DNA of 64,000 nt from Neptuniibacter caesariensis (GCF_000153345.1 NZ_CH724125.1:1280607-1344606); one strand, 5' to 3'; numbered from the stretch's first letter, positions 27,395 to 36,316 are shown. Numbers and translations are program-made. The notes: generated from the letters alone by a model not told the origin.

Positions 27395-27838
27395 ATGCGA
27401 AATAAAGTCGACCTATTCAGCCAGCAGCTCCGATCGCTTGTGACCGATCAGAATATTGAACAATGGGCAAAAGCCACAGACAAACAACAATTTTGCCAGT
27501 CATTGCTTCCCGAAAACCGCTTTAATGACTTAGAAAAGAGCGTTTTGTGCGCGACCCTATCAAGCCTGCTTGAGAAAAAAGCTGAGGACCGTTTTACCGT
27601 ATACAATGTTGGGGATCAGGTCCTGATCCGCAAAAACGGCATCAAACACCCAGCCAAAGTTGTCGAAAAGCTTTGTGACAATAGCCTGGTTGTTTTACCT
27701 CATAACGAAGAATGTCATTCACAAGCGCTCACCTTCCGCCGGTCTAAAGATCCTTTTTTCTCACGCATGGAAGGCAAAGAGTTCAGCAGAATCTGCCCAA
27801 CCCCCTTACTGCGTAACAAAGCCCTTTTGATAAAATAG
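27395..27838 (+). CDS. Hypothetical protein with possible SH3/KOW-like barrel
   Basis: A 147-residue soluble protein that I do not recognise. The N-terminal half (residues 1-65) is predicted helical. A central stretch (VYNVGDQVLIRKNGIKHP, about 68-100) has the alternating beta pattern and GD turn of SH3/Tudor/KOW-like barrels, and the C-terminus is basic with a conserved-looking RICPTPLLRNKALL end. There are four cysteines. The ATG has AGGGA about 6 nt upstream. It stands alone on the plus strand, followed by a long-looped stem TTTCGCAA...TTGCGAAA (27855-27895). The function is unknown. Confidence 0.6.
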   Translation: MRNKVDLFSQQLRSLVTDQNIEQWAKATDKQQFCQSLLPENRFNDLEKSVLCATLSSLLEKKAEDRFTVYNVGDQVLIRKNGIKHPAKVVEKLCDNSLVVLPHNEECHSQALTFRRSKDPFFSRMEGKEFSRICPTPLLRNKALLIK

Positions 27839-27922
27839 GGAATGAAGAAGGTACTTTCGCAACATAGTAGGTAATATTTACGTTCAATTGCGAAACGAAA
27901 CTGAAAAGCTGAGGAACCCTTA

Positions 27923-28588
27923 ATGGGCAAACATCTCGTTATCACCGGCGCAAATCGAGGAATTGGCCTCGCTTTCGTAAAACATTACTGTACCTTGGGT
28001 TATCAGGTAACGGTTATATGCCGCCAATCTTCACCTGAACTGGAAGAACTACCCTGCCGGATTATTTCTGACATAGATGTTAGTAATGCTTCTTCAGTTG
28101 AACGGCTATCTTCCGAACTAGATAACACGCAAATCGATATTCTGATCAACAATGCTGGCATTTTAACTTCCGAGTCACTGGAGCAGATGAGCTTTGACGA
28201 TATCATGACTCAGTTTGAGGTTAACGCTGTTGCCCCACTTAGAGTAACGCATGCTCTGTTAGGTAATCTAAAAAAGGGCAGTAAAGTGATCAATATCACC
28301 AGCAGAATGGGTTCGATGGCTGATAATGGTTCGGGAGGATATTATGGTTATCGCGCATCCAAGGCCGCTCTTAATGCTTTCGGTAAGTCTTTGGCGATGG
28401 ATCTGAAAGCCCAGGGCATCATGGTTGCCCAACTACATCCAGGATTGGTATCTACCCGAATGATCGGTTTCAACGGAGATGTAACCCCTGACCAGGCAGT
28501 TGCAGGGCTGACCCAAAGAATTGAAGGGCTAACACTTCAAAATACAGGTAGTTTCTGGCACGCCAACGGGGAAGAGCTCCCCTGGTAA
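27923..28588 (+). CDS. Short-chain dehydrogenase/reductase
   Basis: A 221-residue SDR oxidoreductase of the classical type. The cofactor motif GANRGIGLAF follows the first strand, NNAG is present near residue 77, and catalytic Tyr/Lys lie in YYGYRASKAALNAFGKS (Y143-ish, K147-ish) with the catalytic Ser in NITSRMG. It lacks an obvious acidic residue after strand 2, which would favour NADP(H) use; the substrate is unknown. It resembles the C-factor/YciK-like small SDRs of gammaproteobacteria. It sits 84 nt after an unknown gene and converges on a STAS-like gene. Confidence 0.88.
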   Translation: MGKHLVITGANRGIGLAFVKHYCTLGYQVTVICRQSSPELEELPCRIISDIDVSNASSVERLSSELDNTQIDILINNAGILTSESLEQMSFDDIMTQFEVNAVAPLRVTHALLGNLKKGSKVINITSRMGSMADNGSGGYYGYRASKAALNAFGKSLAMDLKAQGIMVAQLHPGLVSTRMIGFNGDVTPDQAVAGLTQRIEGLTLQNTGSFWHANGEELPW

Positions 28589-28614
28589 TCAATTGATGGC
28601 TAACAATAAAGGGC

Positions 28615-29034
28615 CTAATGACCAGCAGATAACTCGTGATCTGTAGGAAAGCCTTCAGTTGTTAGCCATATTGCCGCATCCTCTGAATTATCAAATACGG
28701 CCCGCTTAAATTCACCTTCTTCACTGACAATCATTTTATTCAGTACGGCATTTTTAACTTTTGAAGGTTCATATACATTCGCAGCTCTCTTCAAACCATT
28801 TTGAATACACCATTCTACTAAACGCTCGATAATGGCCGAAATTTCCGGGGTACATAATTCCCAGTGATCAAGATAAACAATATGCCCCCACGCTTGCGGC
28901 AAATGATTAGCCAGCGCCATAAAATCCTTTTCAAACTCCATTGCCGCTTCGGTATTCCATGCGCCACGAAGTTCGGCATACAAGGTGTCACCCTTAATCC
29001 ATAGGTTATAGTTACCATGTGGATCGAAGCCCAT
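28615..29034 (-). CDS. STAS/SpoIIAA-like hypothetical protein
   Basis: A 139-residue soluble protein. An opening beta hairpin (GNYNLWIKGDTLYAELRGAWNTEAA) is followed by a helix, the central strand WGHIVYLDHWELC and a helical C-terminus. This is the order expected of STAS/SpoIIAA-like folds, as in the protein at 7454. It lacks the usual STAS serine in a recognisable motif. There is no operon partner. The start is ATG at 29034 with AGGAG about 6 nt upstream. Role unknown. Confidence 0.6.
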   Translation of the reverse strand: MGFDPHGNYNLWIKGDTLYAELRGAWNTEAAMEFEKDFMALANHLPQAWGHIVYLDHWELCTPEISAIIERLVEWCIQNGLKRAANVYEPSKVKNAVLNKMIVSEEGEFKRAVFDNSEDAAIWLTTEGFPTDHELSAGH

Positions 29035-29233
29035 CAGTTACTCCTCATGATCTATAGCAACCTTATAGGGGAAGTATAGGCCAGAGCAGTTTTATCCGGC
29101 CCAATTTCTACCTACAAATAGAACTACGTCTATTCTTAATTTAGTGATCACTAAATAAAATCATAGTCTCGCTGAAAGCGGGGATATAGTAGGATGAAGT
29201 TGACTTGTTCGGTTGAACAAGGAGGTCTTAGCG

Positions 29234-29620
29234 TTGAAATCCTTTGCTTTTCTATCCGCAGTTTTTATAGCTGTACATGTCCAGGCGGATAGCTTTAACT
29301 TTAAGCCCGCTCACGATCTGCAGCGCAAGGCTGCTGTTGCCTACCTGAGAACCAATGCCTGCCTGAATGAGCTTGAACGCACTTATTCACCCGGATCATG
29401 CGACCAATGGAAAGATGCAAAAAATCGCATGATCATCTCGATGATCCACGTACAAGCGACGGCCAAAGCTCAGGAAATGCCGGTTTACCCTGAATACCTG
29501 ATTGAAGCATTAGGTATGTCAGAGGCAAAACAGACCATTGGAAAATTTAACTTCGTGATCGATCATCAGGAAGAGATTCATTTCAAGCTGCTTAAAAAGA
29601 AACAGGACAAACAGTTTTAA
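29234..29620 (+). CDS. Small secreted hypothetical protein
   Basis: A 128-residue protein with a clear signal peptide (MKSFAFLSAVFIAVHVQA, cleaved before DSFNF) and a mainly helical mature part. Two cysteines (NACLNELE and GSCDQW) could form a disulfide. I do not recognise the family. The longest frame starts 21 nt earlier, but the TTG at 29234 has a strong GGAGG eight bases upstream and produces the signal peptide. It is alone on the plus strand, upstream of the sulfide locus but separated by about 400 nt, so there is no functional link on present evidence. Confidence 0.6.
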   Translation: MKSFAFLSAVFIAVHVQADSFNFKPAHDLQRKAAVAYLRTNACLNELERTYSPGSCDQWKDAKNRMIISMIHVQATAKAQEMPVYPEYLIEALGMSEAKQTIGKFNFVIDHQEEIHFKLLKKKQDKQF

Positions 29621-29724
29621 GCTCTACAAACGTTACTTATCCCCTGTTTTACCTTCAGCTCAACAGATTACTGAAGACACTAAAATCCTCTTACCGAGCA
29701 ATATAGCTCTGACCGTCCGCCAGT

Positions 29725-29752
29725 TATGTCTGACAGCTGACATATTTGTCAC
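29725..29752 (+). promoter_or_regulatory. Candidate enhancer-type binding site for the sqr sigma-54 promoter
   Basis: Contains the inverted repeat TATGTC-N8-GACATA (29725-29744) and the element CTGACATATTTGTCAC (29737-29752). On the opposite strand this reads GTGACAAATATGTCAG, 13 of 16 bases identical to the site before cydA. It lies about 98 nt upstream of the -24 GG, a usual distance for a sigma-54 activator such as the FisR encoded at 34947. Confidence 0.5.
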
Positions 29753-29847
29753 ACACAAAATAACAAGCATCGCAAAGCACCACCCTATCAGTAAGCATAA
29801 CCAACTGAAATATAAGACAATAAATAAATATTAGGAGAATCTAATGT

Positions 29848-29863
29848 TTGGCATATTTTATGC
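29848..29863 (+). promoter_or_regulatory. Sigma-54 promoter of sqr
   Basis: TTGGCATATTTTATGCT has the -24 GG (29850-29851) and -12 GC (29862-29863) separated by exactly 10 nt, close to the consensus TGGCACNNNNNTTGCW. Transcription would begin near 29875, giving a leader of about 150 nt before sqr. The remaining 29621-30024 gap holds no gene that I can support. Confidence 0.7.
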
Positions 29864-30024
29864 TTTCCTCATAGATGGACATATCTGAATTCAAGAGTCA
29901 CAAGATTGGCAAGCCATTCAGATTATCCCTATTGCAGCTTTCCAGTGAACAGACCATAGCTCTGCCTCTGGCTGATTGCGGTAGTAGCGATAACACAAAA
30001 AACAATGAGTAAGGGTAATCAAAT

Positions 30025-31338
30025 ATGGGTGATTTAAGCAGGCGAAGTTTCCTCAAGCTTACTGCTGCAACCGGCGCAACCGCTGCAGCACCATTAACGT
30101 TAAACGCGACAGCGGCTGAGAAAGTAAAAACGAAAGCGCATATCGTTATTGCTGGCGCGGGAGCAGCCGGTCTTGGGGTTGCAAACCGTCTTGCTAACCA
30201 GCTTGATGGCGCAAAGATTACCATTATCGATGGCAAAAAAAAGCACTTCTATCAACCCGGCTACACTCTGGTAGCAACCGGTATTAAAGGCTCCTCATAC
30301 CCAACATCAGGCACGTCCAGATATATGCCGGAGGGTGTAGATTGGATACAAGAAGCTGTGGCTGAATTTGATCCTGTAGGCAATAAGATCGTCACCGCAA
30401 GCGGTAAGGCCGTAAATTATGATTTTCTGGTTGTTACGACCGGTATGAAGCTTGACTATGCCGCAATTGAAGGCATGGATGTCAATCGTATCGGGCAAAA
30501 CGGACTGGGTAGTCATTACCACAGCCCAGATGCAGCCGCCAAAACATGGTCGGCTATGTCACGCTTCTCTGAGGAAGGTGGTCAGGGAATTTTCCTACGC
30601 CCTGCGACTGAGATGAAATGCGCTGGAGCACCACTTAAATTCACATTCCTAACCGAGCATAACCTGCGTCGTAACGGCACCCGCAGTAAAGCGAATTTGC
30701 TTTATGCGGCTCACAGCCAAAGCCTGTTCAGTGTCCCGATTGTCCATGAAAAGGTCAGAATGCTCTACGAAGATCGTGGCATCGACACTGTCTACAGCCA
30801 CGTACTGCGTAAAATTGATCTCGATCGCAAGATAGCAACCTTTGACACCCCAACGGGTGGTTCAGAGATTGATTACGACTTCATCAATGTCATTCCACCG
30901 ATGCGCGCCCCGGATGCAGTTCGAAATAGCCCTCTGGCTTGGAGAACAGGCCCCTTTGCAGCAGATGGCTGGACCGAAGTGGATAAATACAACCTGCAAC
31001 ATAAAGTGTTTCCAAACGTCTGGTGTGTTGGCGACATTGCCGGTGTTCCAAAAGGTAAAACCGCTGCCAGTGTTAAATGGCAAGTGCCTGTTGCAATCGA
31101 TCACTTGATTGCCGCGATTCAGGATCGAACGGCCACCAGCCAGTATAACGGCTACACATCCTGCCCACTGCTCACTCAGTATGGTCGGGCAATGCTGGTT
31201 GAATTCGATTATAAGAATAATCTTGTTCCTTCCTTCCCGGGGGTTATCGCTCCTCTGGAAGAGCTTTGGGTGACATGGGTAATGAAAACCATGGCTTTGA
31301 AACCAACTTACATTTCAATGGTTCGCGGCCTGGCTTAA
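30025..31338 (+). CDS. sqr: Tat-exported sulfide:quinone oxidoreductase-like flavoprotein
   Basis: A 437-residue FAD protein. A twin-arginine signal (RRSFLKLTAATGA) is followed by the FAD-binding GAGAAG at 44-49, an active-site cysteine C199 in EMKCAGAPLK, C334 in the VGDIAG motif, and C380 in GYTSCPLLTQYG. The cysteine placement fits sulfide:quinone oxidoreductase, which oxidises sulfide to sulfane sulfur and reduces quinone at the membrane. The C-terminus is amphipathic rather than a full span. FccB-type flavocytochrome subunits also carry Tat signals, but no cytochrome subunit is adjacent. It is followed closely by a DUF5368 membrane protein and preceded by a sigma-54 promoter, consistent with FisR control. 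Confidence 0.85.
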   Translation: MGDLSRRSFLKLTAATGATAAAPLTLNATAAEKVKTKAHIVIAGAGAAGLGVANRLANQLDGAKITIIDGKKKHFYQPGYTLVATGIKGSSYPTSGTSRYMPEGVDWIQEAVAEFDPVGNKIVTASGKAVNYDFLVVTTGMKLDYAAIEGMDVNRIGQNGLGSHYHSPDAAAKTWSAMSRFSEEGGQGIFLRPATEMKCAGAPLKFTFLTEHNLRRNGTRSKANLLYAAHSQSLFSVPIVHEKVRMLYEDRGIDTVYSHVLRKIDLDRKIATFDTPTGGSEIDYDFINVIPPMRAPDAVRNSPLAWRTGPFAADGWTEVDKYNLQHKVFPNVWCVGDIAGVPKGKTAASVKWQVPVAIDHLIAAIQDRTATSQYNGYTSCPLLTQYGRAMLVEFDYKNNLVPSFPGVIAPLEELWVTWVMKTMALKPTYISMVRGLA

Positions 31339-31354
31339 TTGGGAGGAACAGATA

Positions 31355-31720
31355 ATGAACGAACTCGATTTCTATACGCTGTACGTGGTTTTTTACGAAA
31401 TGATGGGCATGCTATTTTGGATTCTGATAGCGCTGGTCATCTTTGGTATCGGCGGTTTTATCCTTGCACTTACCCGAGAAGGGGGCTTGCAGAGCCGCCG
31501 CCTGATTCTCTCAGAGATTCTTGGCTTACTGGGTGGCTTTATGGCCCTGTTTATCATGGCCAAGGTCACCATTTCCGGATTTTCTGATGCCGGCGGCCCT
31601 GTAGATTGGCTTCTTGTCGGGTTGATTTGGGGTGGCGGACTGGTCGGAGTAACGATCCTGTCATATGCCATTATGGGGATGCTCAACATCCTTAACGATT
31701 CCCAAAGACAAAAAGCTTAG
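31355..31720 (+). CDS. DUF5368-type membrane protein, sqr partner
   Basis: A 121-residue integral membrane protein with about three hydrophobic segments (residues 15-42, 55-75, 85-112) and an arginine-containing loop (TREGGLQSRRLILSE). It follows sqr by 16 nt with GGAGG before its ATG, so it is co-translated. This small membrane family is found next to Tat-type SQR genes, and I infer that it anchors the flavoprotein or helps quinone access. An alternative frame starting at 31339 is a shadow. The gene ends before a strong hairpin (31736-31765). Confidence 0.75.
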   Translation: MNELDFYTLYVVFYEMMGMLFWILIALVIFGIGGFILALTREGGLQSRRLILSEILGLLGGFMALFIMAKVTISGFSDAGGPVDWLLVGLIWGGGLVGVTILSYAIMGMLNILNDSQRQKA

Positions 31721-31735
31721 GCTCAAAAGCCTGAT

Positions 31736-31765
31736 CCAGAGCAGTCCTGAAAGCGGCTGCTCTGG
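31736..31765 (+). terminator. Terminator-like hairpin after sqr-DUF5368
   Basis: CCAGAGCAG and CTGCTCTGG form a perfect 9-bp stem 15 nt after the DUF5368 stop; the tail AATTTCTG is only moderately T-rich. Confidence 0.7.
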
Positions 31766-31833
31766 AATTTCTGACCACCCTCCCCATCAATTCGAACCAA
31801 GCACAATCCTCCTACTCCAACCATATTAAACAG

Positions 31834-31864
31834 CTTATGACATATGCAGTGACAATTATGACAC
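31834..31864 (+). promoter_or_regulatory. Candidate enhancer-type binding site for the cydA sigma-54 promoter
   Basis: Contains three TGACA-type motifs, including GTGACAATTATGACAC at 31849-31864. This matches the reverse complement of the sqr upstream element at 13 of 16 bases. It lies 86 nt upstream of the -24 GG. It is proposed as a FisR-type activator site. Confidence 0.5.
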
Positions 31865-31947
31865 TCCATCTCCAGCAGATTAAATAAGAAAATTCTTATA
31901 AATACAAATAACCAATATTATCAATAGGTTAACTAGATAGATAATTA

Positions 31948-31964
31948 TTGGCACGGGTTCTGCT
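31948..31964 (+). promoter_or_regulatory. Sigma-54 promoter of cydABX
   Basis: TTGGCACGGGTTCTGCT matches the sigma-54 consensus very well, with -24 GG at 31950-31951 and -12 GC at 31962-31963 separated by 10 nt. The leader would be about 60 nt. The 31721-32036 gap otherwise holds only a terminator and the upstream site. Confidence 0.8.
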
Positions 31965-32036
31965 GTATCTAAAATGATGTTCAATTATTTGTATTCAGTC
32001 AAAAACCCATTTGACTATTATTAGGGGTGCTAAATC

Positions 32037-33620
32037 ATGGTATCTGAAACCGTAGTGGAGCTTTCGCGTTGGCAGTTCGCCCTGACTGCGATGTACCACT
32101 TCCTCTTTGTCCCATTAACTTTGGGACTCTCATTTCTGCTTGCGATCATGGAGTCTGTGTATGTCATGACCAACAAGCAGGTATACAAAGATATGACTCG
32201 TTTCTGGGGCAAGCTCTTTGGTATCAACTTTGCCCTTGGCGTGACGACTGGCCTGACAATGGAATTTCAGTTCGGGACCAACTGGGCTTACTACTCTCAT
32301 TATGTCGGGGATGTGTTCGGTGCACCACTGGCGATAGAGGGGCTGGTTGCCTTCTTCCTTGAATCCACCTTTGTTGGTCTGTTTTTCTTCGGCTGGGATC
32401 GTCTGAGCAAAGTGCAACATCTGACCACAACTTGGCTTGTTGCCATAGGGTCCAACTTCTCTGCTTTGTGGATTCTGATCGCCAACGGCTGGATGCAAAA
32501 CCCTGTCGGTTCTTATTTTAACTTTGAAACTATGCGCATGGAGATGGATAGCTTTGCAGAGGTTATTTTTAACCCCGTTGCTCAAGTTAAATTTGTCCAT
32601 ACCGTCTCTGCAGGTTATGTCACGGGTGCGATCTTCGTATTGGCAATCAGTGCTTATTACCTTCTTAAGAACAAAGATACCGATTTTGCCAGGCGCTCAT
32701 TTGCAATCGCTTCTGCTTTTGGTCTGGCATCGGTAATCTCCGTAATCATTCTGGGAGACGAGAGTGGCTACGAAGTCGGTGAAGTCCAGAAAGTTAAACT
32801 CGCAGCGATGGAAGCCGAGTGGGATACCCATGAAGCCCCAGCTCCCTTTACATTGGTAGGGCTACCTAATCAGGAAACACAGGAAACAGAGTACGCCGTT
32901 AAAATCCCATACGTCCTCGGGCTGATTGCAACCCGCTCATTAGATGAGGAAGTACTTGGGATTAAAGATCTTGTTGAACGCGCTGAAGCCCGGATGCGCA
33001 ATGGTATTGTCGCCTATGAGCTGCTGTTGAAGCTCCGCAATGGCGAAGATACACCCGAAAACCGTAGTGCATTTATGGCTGTGCAAAATGACCTTGGCTA
33101 TGGACTGCTGCTGAAACGTTTTACTCCGGATGTCGTCGATGCAACCGAAGAGCAGATCAAAGCAGCGGCGATGGATACAATTCCGGGCGTAGCACCAATG
33201 TTCTGGACTTTCCGGGTGATGGTCGCCTGTGGCTTTACCATGCTACTTCTTTTCACTCTGGCATTTTATTTTACGGCGAAACGGAAAGAGCATAAAACAC
33301 GCTGGCTACAGAAGTTTGCCCTGCTCTGCCTACCGCTGCCATGGATTGCCAGTGAAACCGGATGGTTTGTAGCCGAGTTTGGCCGCCAACCATGGGCGAT
33401 TGGCGAGATTCTGCCCACCTATGTTGCCACTTCACATCTGTCGGAAAGCGACCTTTGGTTAAGCATCTTTGGTTTTGTCGGTTTGTACACCGCCTTTATG
33501 GTGATCGAAATCTATCTGATGCTGAAATATGTCCGCAAAGGCCCAAGTGCTTTGGGTACAGGGCGTTATGACAATGAAGTAGCGAAAGAGAAAACCGAGG
33601 AGGTGGTTCAGTATGTTTGA
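32037..33620 (+). CDS. cydA: Cytochrome bd ubiquinol oxidase subunit I
   Basis: Heme-bearing catalytic subunit that oxidises quinol and reduces O2 to water. The 527-residue length and long middle insert place it in the long-Q-loop class. Heme ligands are seen as His21 in [10 protein letters not shown] and the His in [10 protein letters not shown] near 187; the GRQPWAIGE motif near 448 is intact. About nine spans are predicted. Bd oxidases resist sulfide, cyanide and NO, which fits its place after sqr and before a sulfur-sensing activator gene. It overlaps cydB by 8 nt and is preceded by a sigma-54 promoter, unlike the usual ArcA/FNR-type control. Confidence 0.97.
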   Translation: MVSETVVELSRWQFALTAMYHFLFVPLTLGLSFLLAIMESVYVMTNKQVYKDMTRFWGKLFGINFALGVTTGLTMEFQFGTNWAYYSHYVGDVFGAPLAIEGLVAFFLESTFVGLFFFGWDRLSKVQHLTTTWLVAIGSNFSALWILIANGWMQNPVGSYFNFETMRMEMDSFAEVIFNPVAQVKFVHTVSAGYVTGAIFVLAISAYYLLKNKDTDFARRSFAIASAFGLASVISVIILGDESGYEVGEVQKVKLAAMEAEWDTHEAPAPFTLVGLPNQETQETEYAVKIPYVLGLIATRSLDEEVLGIKDLVERAEARMRNGIVAYELLLKLRNGEDTPENRSAFMAVQNDLGYGLLLKRFTPDVVDATEEQIKAAAMDTIPGVAPMFWTFRVMVACGFTMLLLFTLAFYFTAKRKEHKTRWLQKFALLCLPLPWIASETGWFVAEFGRQPWAIGEILPTYVATSHLSESDLWLSIFGFVGLYTAFMVIEIYLMLKYVRKGPSALGTGRYDNEVAKEKTEEVVQYV

Positions 33621-34749
33621 TTATGAATCTCTACGCCTGATCTGGTGGCTTCTGGTAGGCATACTTTTGATCGGCTTTGCAGTCACCGATGGCTTCGATA
33701 TCGGTGCTGCTATACTTCTGCCATTTCTGGGAAAAACTGATACCGAGCGCCGGGTTATTATCAATACCGTCGGTCCCCACTGGGATGGTAATCAGGTCTG
33801 GTTCATCACTGCCGGGGGCGCTCTTTTTGCAGCCTGGCCGCGGGTGTATGCGACCGCATTTTCCGGCTTTTACTGGGCCATGTTGTTAGTGCTCTTTGCC
33901 CTATTCTTCCGCCCTATAGGTTTCGAGTACCGCAGCAAGTCTGACAGTGCCCGTTGGCGCAACAACTGGGATTGGGGCTTGTGCCTGGGCTCTTTTGTCC
34001 CGGCGCTGGTATTTGGTATCGCCTTTGGCAATCTCTTCCTGGGGGTTCCCTTTTACTTCGATGAACTGACCCGACCAATCTATACCGGTTCTTTTTTCGC
34101 GCTGCTCAATCCGTTTGCGCTGATCTGTGGTCTGGCCAGCGTCGCCATGCTCGCCCTGCATGGTGCGATCTGGTTACAGATGCGAGCTGGCGGTGATGTT
34201 GAAGCGCGTGCGCAGCATTATGCCAACCGCATCGGCCCTGCCCTGTCTACTCTGATGTTACTTGCAGGTATCGTGATGCTGACGGTTGTTGAAGGTTACA
34301 GCATCACGTCTGAAGTCGTCGGTGATGCCAGTTCAAACCCACTGAACAAACAGGTGGCCCGGGTTGAGAATTGGTTTGCCAATTACGAACAGTACCCTCT
34401 GCTTTGGGCATTGGCGGCAGCCAGCCTGATCCTGCCATTAGGGGTGAGTCTTCTGGCAAAAGCCAATCGTCCAGGCTGGGGGTTTGTGGTCAGCTCACTC
34501 AATATTAGTGTCATCATTCTACTGGCAGGCAGCACGCTATTCCCATTTGTGATGCCATCATCCAGTGATCTCGCCAGCAGTTTAACCCTATGGGATGCCA
34601 CCTCAAGCAAACTGACACTGGAGATTATGTTTTGGGTAGCGATGGTCTTTGTACCGATTATTCTCTGCTACACCGCATGGGGATACTACAAAATGTGGCG
34701 CCGGATTGAGCCGGAGTTCATTGAACAGAATAGCGTTTCTAACTACTAG
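33613..34749 (+). CDS. cydB: Cytochrome bd ubiquinol oxidase subunit II
   Basis: A 378-residue membrane subunit with about eight spans, starting [12 protein letters not shown] and including [18 protein letters not shown] and the conserved [13 protein letters not shown] with the W..N motif. It supports the hemes of CydA and contributes the membrane scaffold. The start has GAGGTGG upstream inside the cydA end, giving an 8-nt overlap and coupled translation. cydX follows after 9 nt. Confidence 0.97.
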   Translation: MFDYESLRLIWWLLVGILLIGFAVTDGFDIGAAILLPFLGKTDTERRVIINTVGPHWDGNQVWFITAGGALFAAWPRVYATAFSGFYWAMLLVLFALFFRPIGFEYRSKSDSARWRNNWDWGLCLGSFVPALVFGIAFGNLFLGVPFYFDELTRPIYTGSFFALLNPFALICGLASVAMLALHGAIWLQMRAGGDVEARAQHYANRIGPALSTLMLLAGIVMLTVVEGYSITSEVVGDASSNPLNKQVARVENWFANYEQYPLLWALAAASLILPLGVSLLAKANRPGWGFVVSSLNISVIILLAGSTLFPFVMPSSSDLASSLTLWDATSSKLTLEIMFWVAMVFVPIILCYTAWGYYKMWRRIEPEFIEQNSVSNY

Positions 34750-34758
34750 GAGAATGAT

Positions 34759-34857
34759 ATGTGGTATTTCGCCTGGATTCTCGGTGTGCTGCTCGCCTGC
34801 AGTTTCGGCATCATCAATGCCATGTGGTTAGAAAACCACTTTGATGCTGAGGAGTAA
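34759..34857 (+). CDS. cydX: Cytochrome bd small subunit CydX
   Basis: A 32-residue single-span protein (MWYFAWILGVLLACSFGI...), the CydX/YbgT family. It stabilises heme b595/d of the bd oxidase. The ATG at 34759 has AGGAGA at good spacing. It is too short for most gene finders, but the MWYFAWILG start is diagnostic. It completes the cydABX unit. Confidence 0.95.
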   Translation: MWYFAWILGVLLACSFGIINAMWLENHFDAEE

Positions 34858-34884
34858 CACGCCACCCTGCGTACCTTCGGGGGA

Positions 34885-34917
34885 TCTGACCCAGCAACTT
34901 ATCTGAAAAGGGTCAGA
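34885..34917 (+). terminator. Hairpin after cydX
   Basis: TCTGACCC and GGGTCAGA form an 8-bp stem with a 17-nt loop, between cydX and the converging fisR; no strong T-run follows, so termination is probable but not certain. Confidence 0.5.
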
Positions 34918-34946
34918 CTGATAAATATTCGTCAGGCTTATTTATC

Positions 34947-36272
34947 TTAATCCCCCATTTTTAACTTTCGATACAGAGTGCGCAGGCTGCAGCCTGCAAT
35001 CTCTGCTATCAACGCTTTATCACTGTAACTGGCGAGTAATTGTTGAATATATTCCCGCTCTACCTCTTCCAGGCTATAGCGTTTACGGGCCAGAAGCTTA
35101 AGCGCATCACGGCCTTCGCCACCTTTAACAACGAAGCTGGGGCTGAGTGCCAGTGCCCGGTGCATGACCTCTTCGCTTATCTCGGTGTTGTCACGCAGCA
35201 CCACAGCCCTTTCAAGCACATTCTTAAGCTCACGAATGTTACCTTTAAACGGCTGCTGGGCCAGCAGCAACATCGCCTCTTTGCTGACGCGCAGCGGCAG
35301 AGTGTCATCAATACGCAGCAGGATACTTTCTACCAGCAGCGGCAGGTCTTCAATCCGCTCTGCCAACGAGGGCAAACTGATCGGAAAAGTGCTGATACGA
35401 TGATAAAGGTCCTCACGAAACTCATTGGCCTCAACCATGGCGGGCAAGTTTTTATGGGTTGCACAGATCAACCGAAAATCCGCTTCATAAGGTTCACTCT
35501 CACCCACTGGACGATAAGTACGTGTCTCAATCAAACGCAGCAACTTCACCTGAAGATGCAGCGGAATATCGCCAACCTCATCCAGAAACAAAGTGCCACC
35601 GCGTGCAGACTCCACCAAACCTTTACGGTTACTGGTCGCCCCGGTGAATGCACCTTTGACATGCCCAAACAACTCACTCTCGAACAGGGAATCCGTCAGA
35701 CCAGAACATTCCACTGTAACAAAGGGTTTGCGGGTACGCGGACTAACCGCATGCAGGGCCTGAGCCGCCAACTCTTTTCCGCAGCCGGAAGGCCCGGTCA
35801 AAAGAACACTCGTATCAGTTTTGCCAACCCGATGGATCAGATCGACCAGTTGGTTGAAAGCCGGACTGCGACCGATCATTTTATCGGCAATCGGCTCGGC
35901 ACTGACCTCTCGGATCGGTTTCATCACCTCAATGAAATATTGCCGTTGCAACTCGTCCACCACCGGCGTTGTCTCAATACCCATATGCTCTTTACCCTGA
36001 GCAGTGTTATGAATATGCAAAACACTAGAGGTAACACCACTTTCGTTGGCCGCCTGCATAGGGCAGGTCTCTCCTTCCAGATCACAAGGGCGTTTGTAAC
36101 CATGGGAGATTTCAAAGCACTTACGATGATCTTTATCGCCGCGCTCACCAAAACGGAAATCATACTGCTCATTGGTGGCAACAACATTGTAGTTTTCATC
36201 AACCAGAACGGCAGGGTCAGAATAGCTTTCCAACACATTTCTCATCGACTTCAGCCAGCTTTCATTCGTCAC
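34947..36272 (-). CDS. fisR: Sigma-54 activator FisR-like, sulfane-sulfur-sensing type
   Basis: A sigma-54-dependent activator: an N-terminal PAS-like sensor with three cysteines spaced C-X10-C-X6-C (C52, C63, C70), a central AAA+ domain with Walker A GPSGCGKE and GAFTGA, and a C-terminal Fis-type helix-turn-helix ([18 protein letters not shown]). The Cys spacing is the signature known for FisR, where polysulfide or sulfane sulfur modifies the cysteines and switches on sqr-type genes. The longest frame begins at a TTG at 36314 inside a palindrome. The GTG at 36272 has GGGAG about 8 nt upstream and places the cysteines at the positions expected for FisR, so I use it (441 residues). It converges on cydABX and diverges from cydDC. 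Confidence 0.82.
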   Translation of the reverse strand: MTNESWLKSMRNVLESYSDPAVLVDENYNVVATNEQYDFRFGERGDKDHRKCFEISHGYKRPCDLEGETCPMQAANESGVTSSVLHIHNTAQGKEHMGIETTPVVDELQRQYFIEVMKPIREVSAEPIADKMIGRSPAFNQLVDLIHRVGKTDTSVLLTGPSGCGKELAAQALHAVSPRTRKPFVTVECSGLTDSLFESELFGHVKGAFTGATSNRKGLVESARGGTLFLDEVGDIPLHLQVKLLRLIETRTYRPVGESEPYEADFRLICATHKNLPAMVEANEFREDLYHRISTFPISLPSLAERIEDLPLLVESILLRIDDTLPLRVSKEAMLLLAQQPFKGNIRELKNVLERAVVLRDNTEISEEVMHRALALSPSFVVKGGEGRDALKLLARKRYSLEEVEREYIQQLLASYSDKALIAEIAGCSLRTLYRKLKMGD

Positions 36273-36296
36273 AAGCCAATCTCCCAAATGCCACAC

Positions 36297-36316
36297 TTTT
36301 GTCAATTTTGACAAAA
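36297..36316. promoter_or_regulatory. Perfect palindrome between fisR and cydD overlapping the cydDC promoter
   Basis: TTTTGTCAA-TT-TTGACAAAA (two 9-nt arms) lies between the divergent genes. Its right arm contains TTGACA (36308-36313), a sigma-70 -35 hexamer for cydDC, with TATATT-like -10 sequence 17-19 nt downstream (36331-36338). The TGACA core resembles the upstream sites of sqr and cydA, so FisR may bind here to autoregulate. A repressor site is the alternative. Confidence 0.55.

Noticed and set aside
29843-29887. 14-codon reading frame starting MFGIF after AGGAGA
   Set aside because: It coincides with the sigma-54 promoter core before sqr and is too short to support; the promoter reading explains the sequence better.
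35040-36311. 423-residue plus-strand frame opposite fisR
   Set aside because: It is an antisense shadow of a well-conserved sigma-54 activator; no family motif or ribosome-binding site was seen.
36297-36316. FNR or CRP site between fisR and cydD
   Set aside because: Arm sequence and spacing do not match TTGAT-N4-ATCAA or TGTGA-N6-TCACA.
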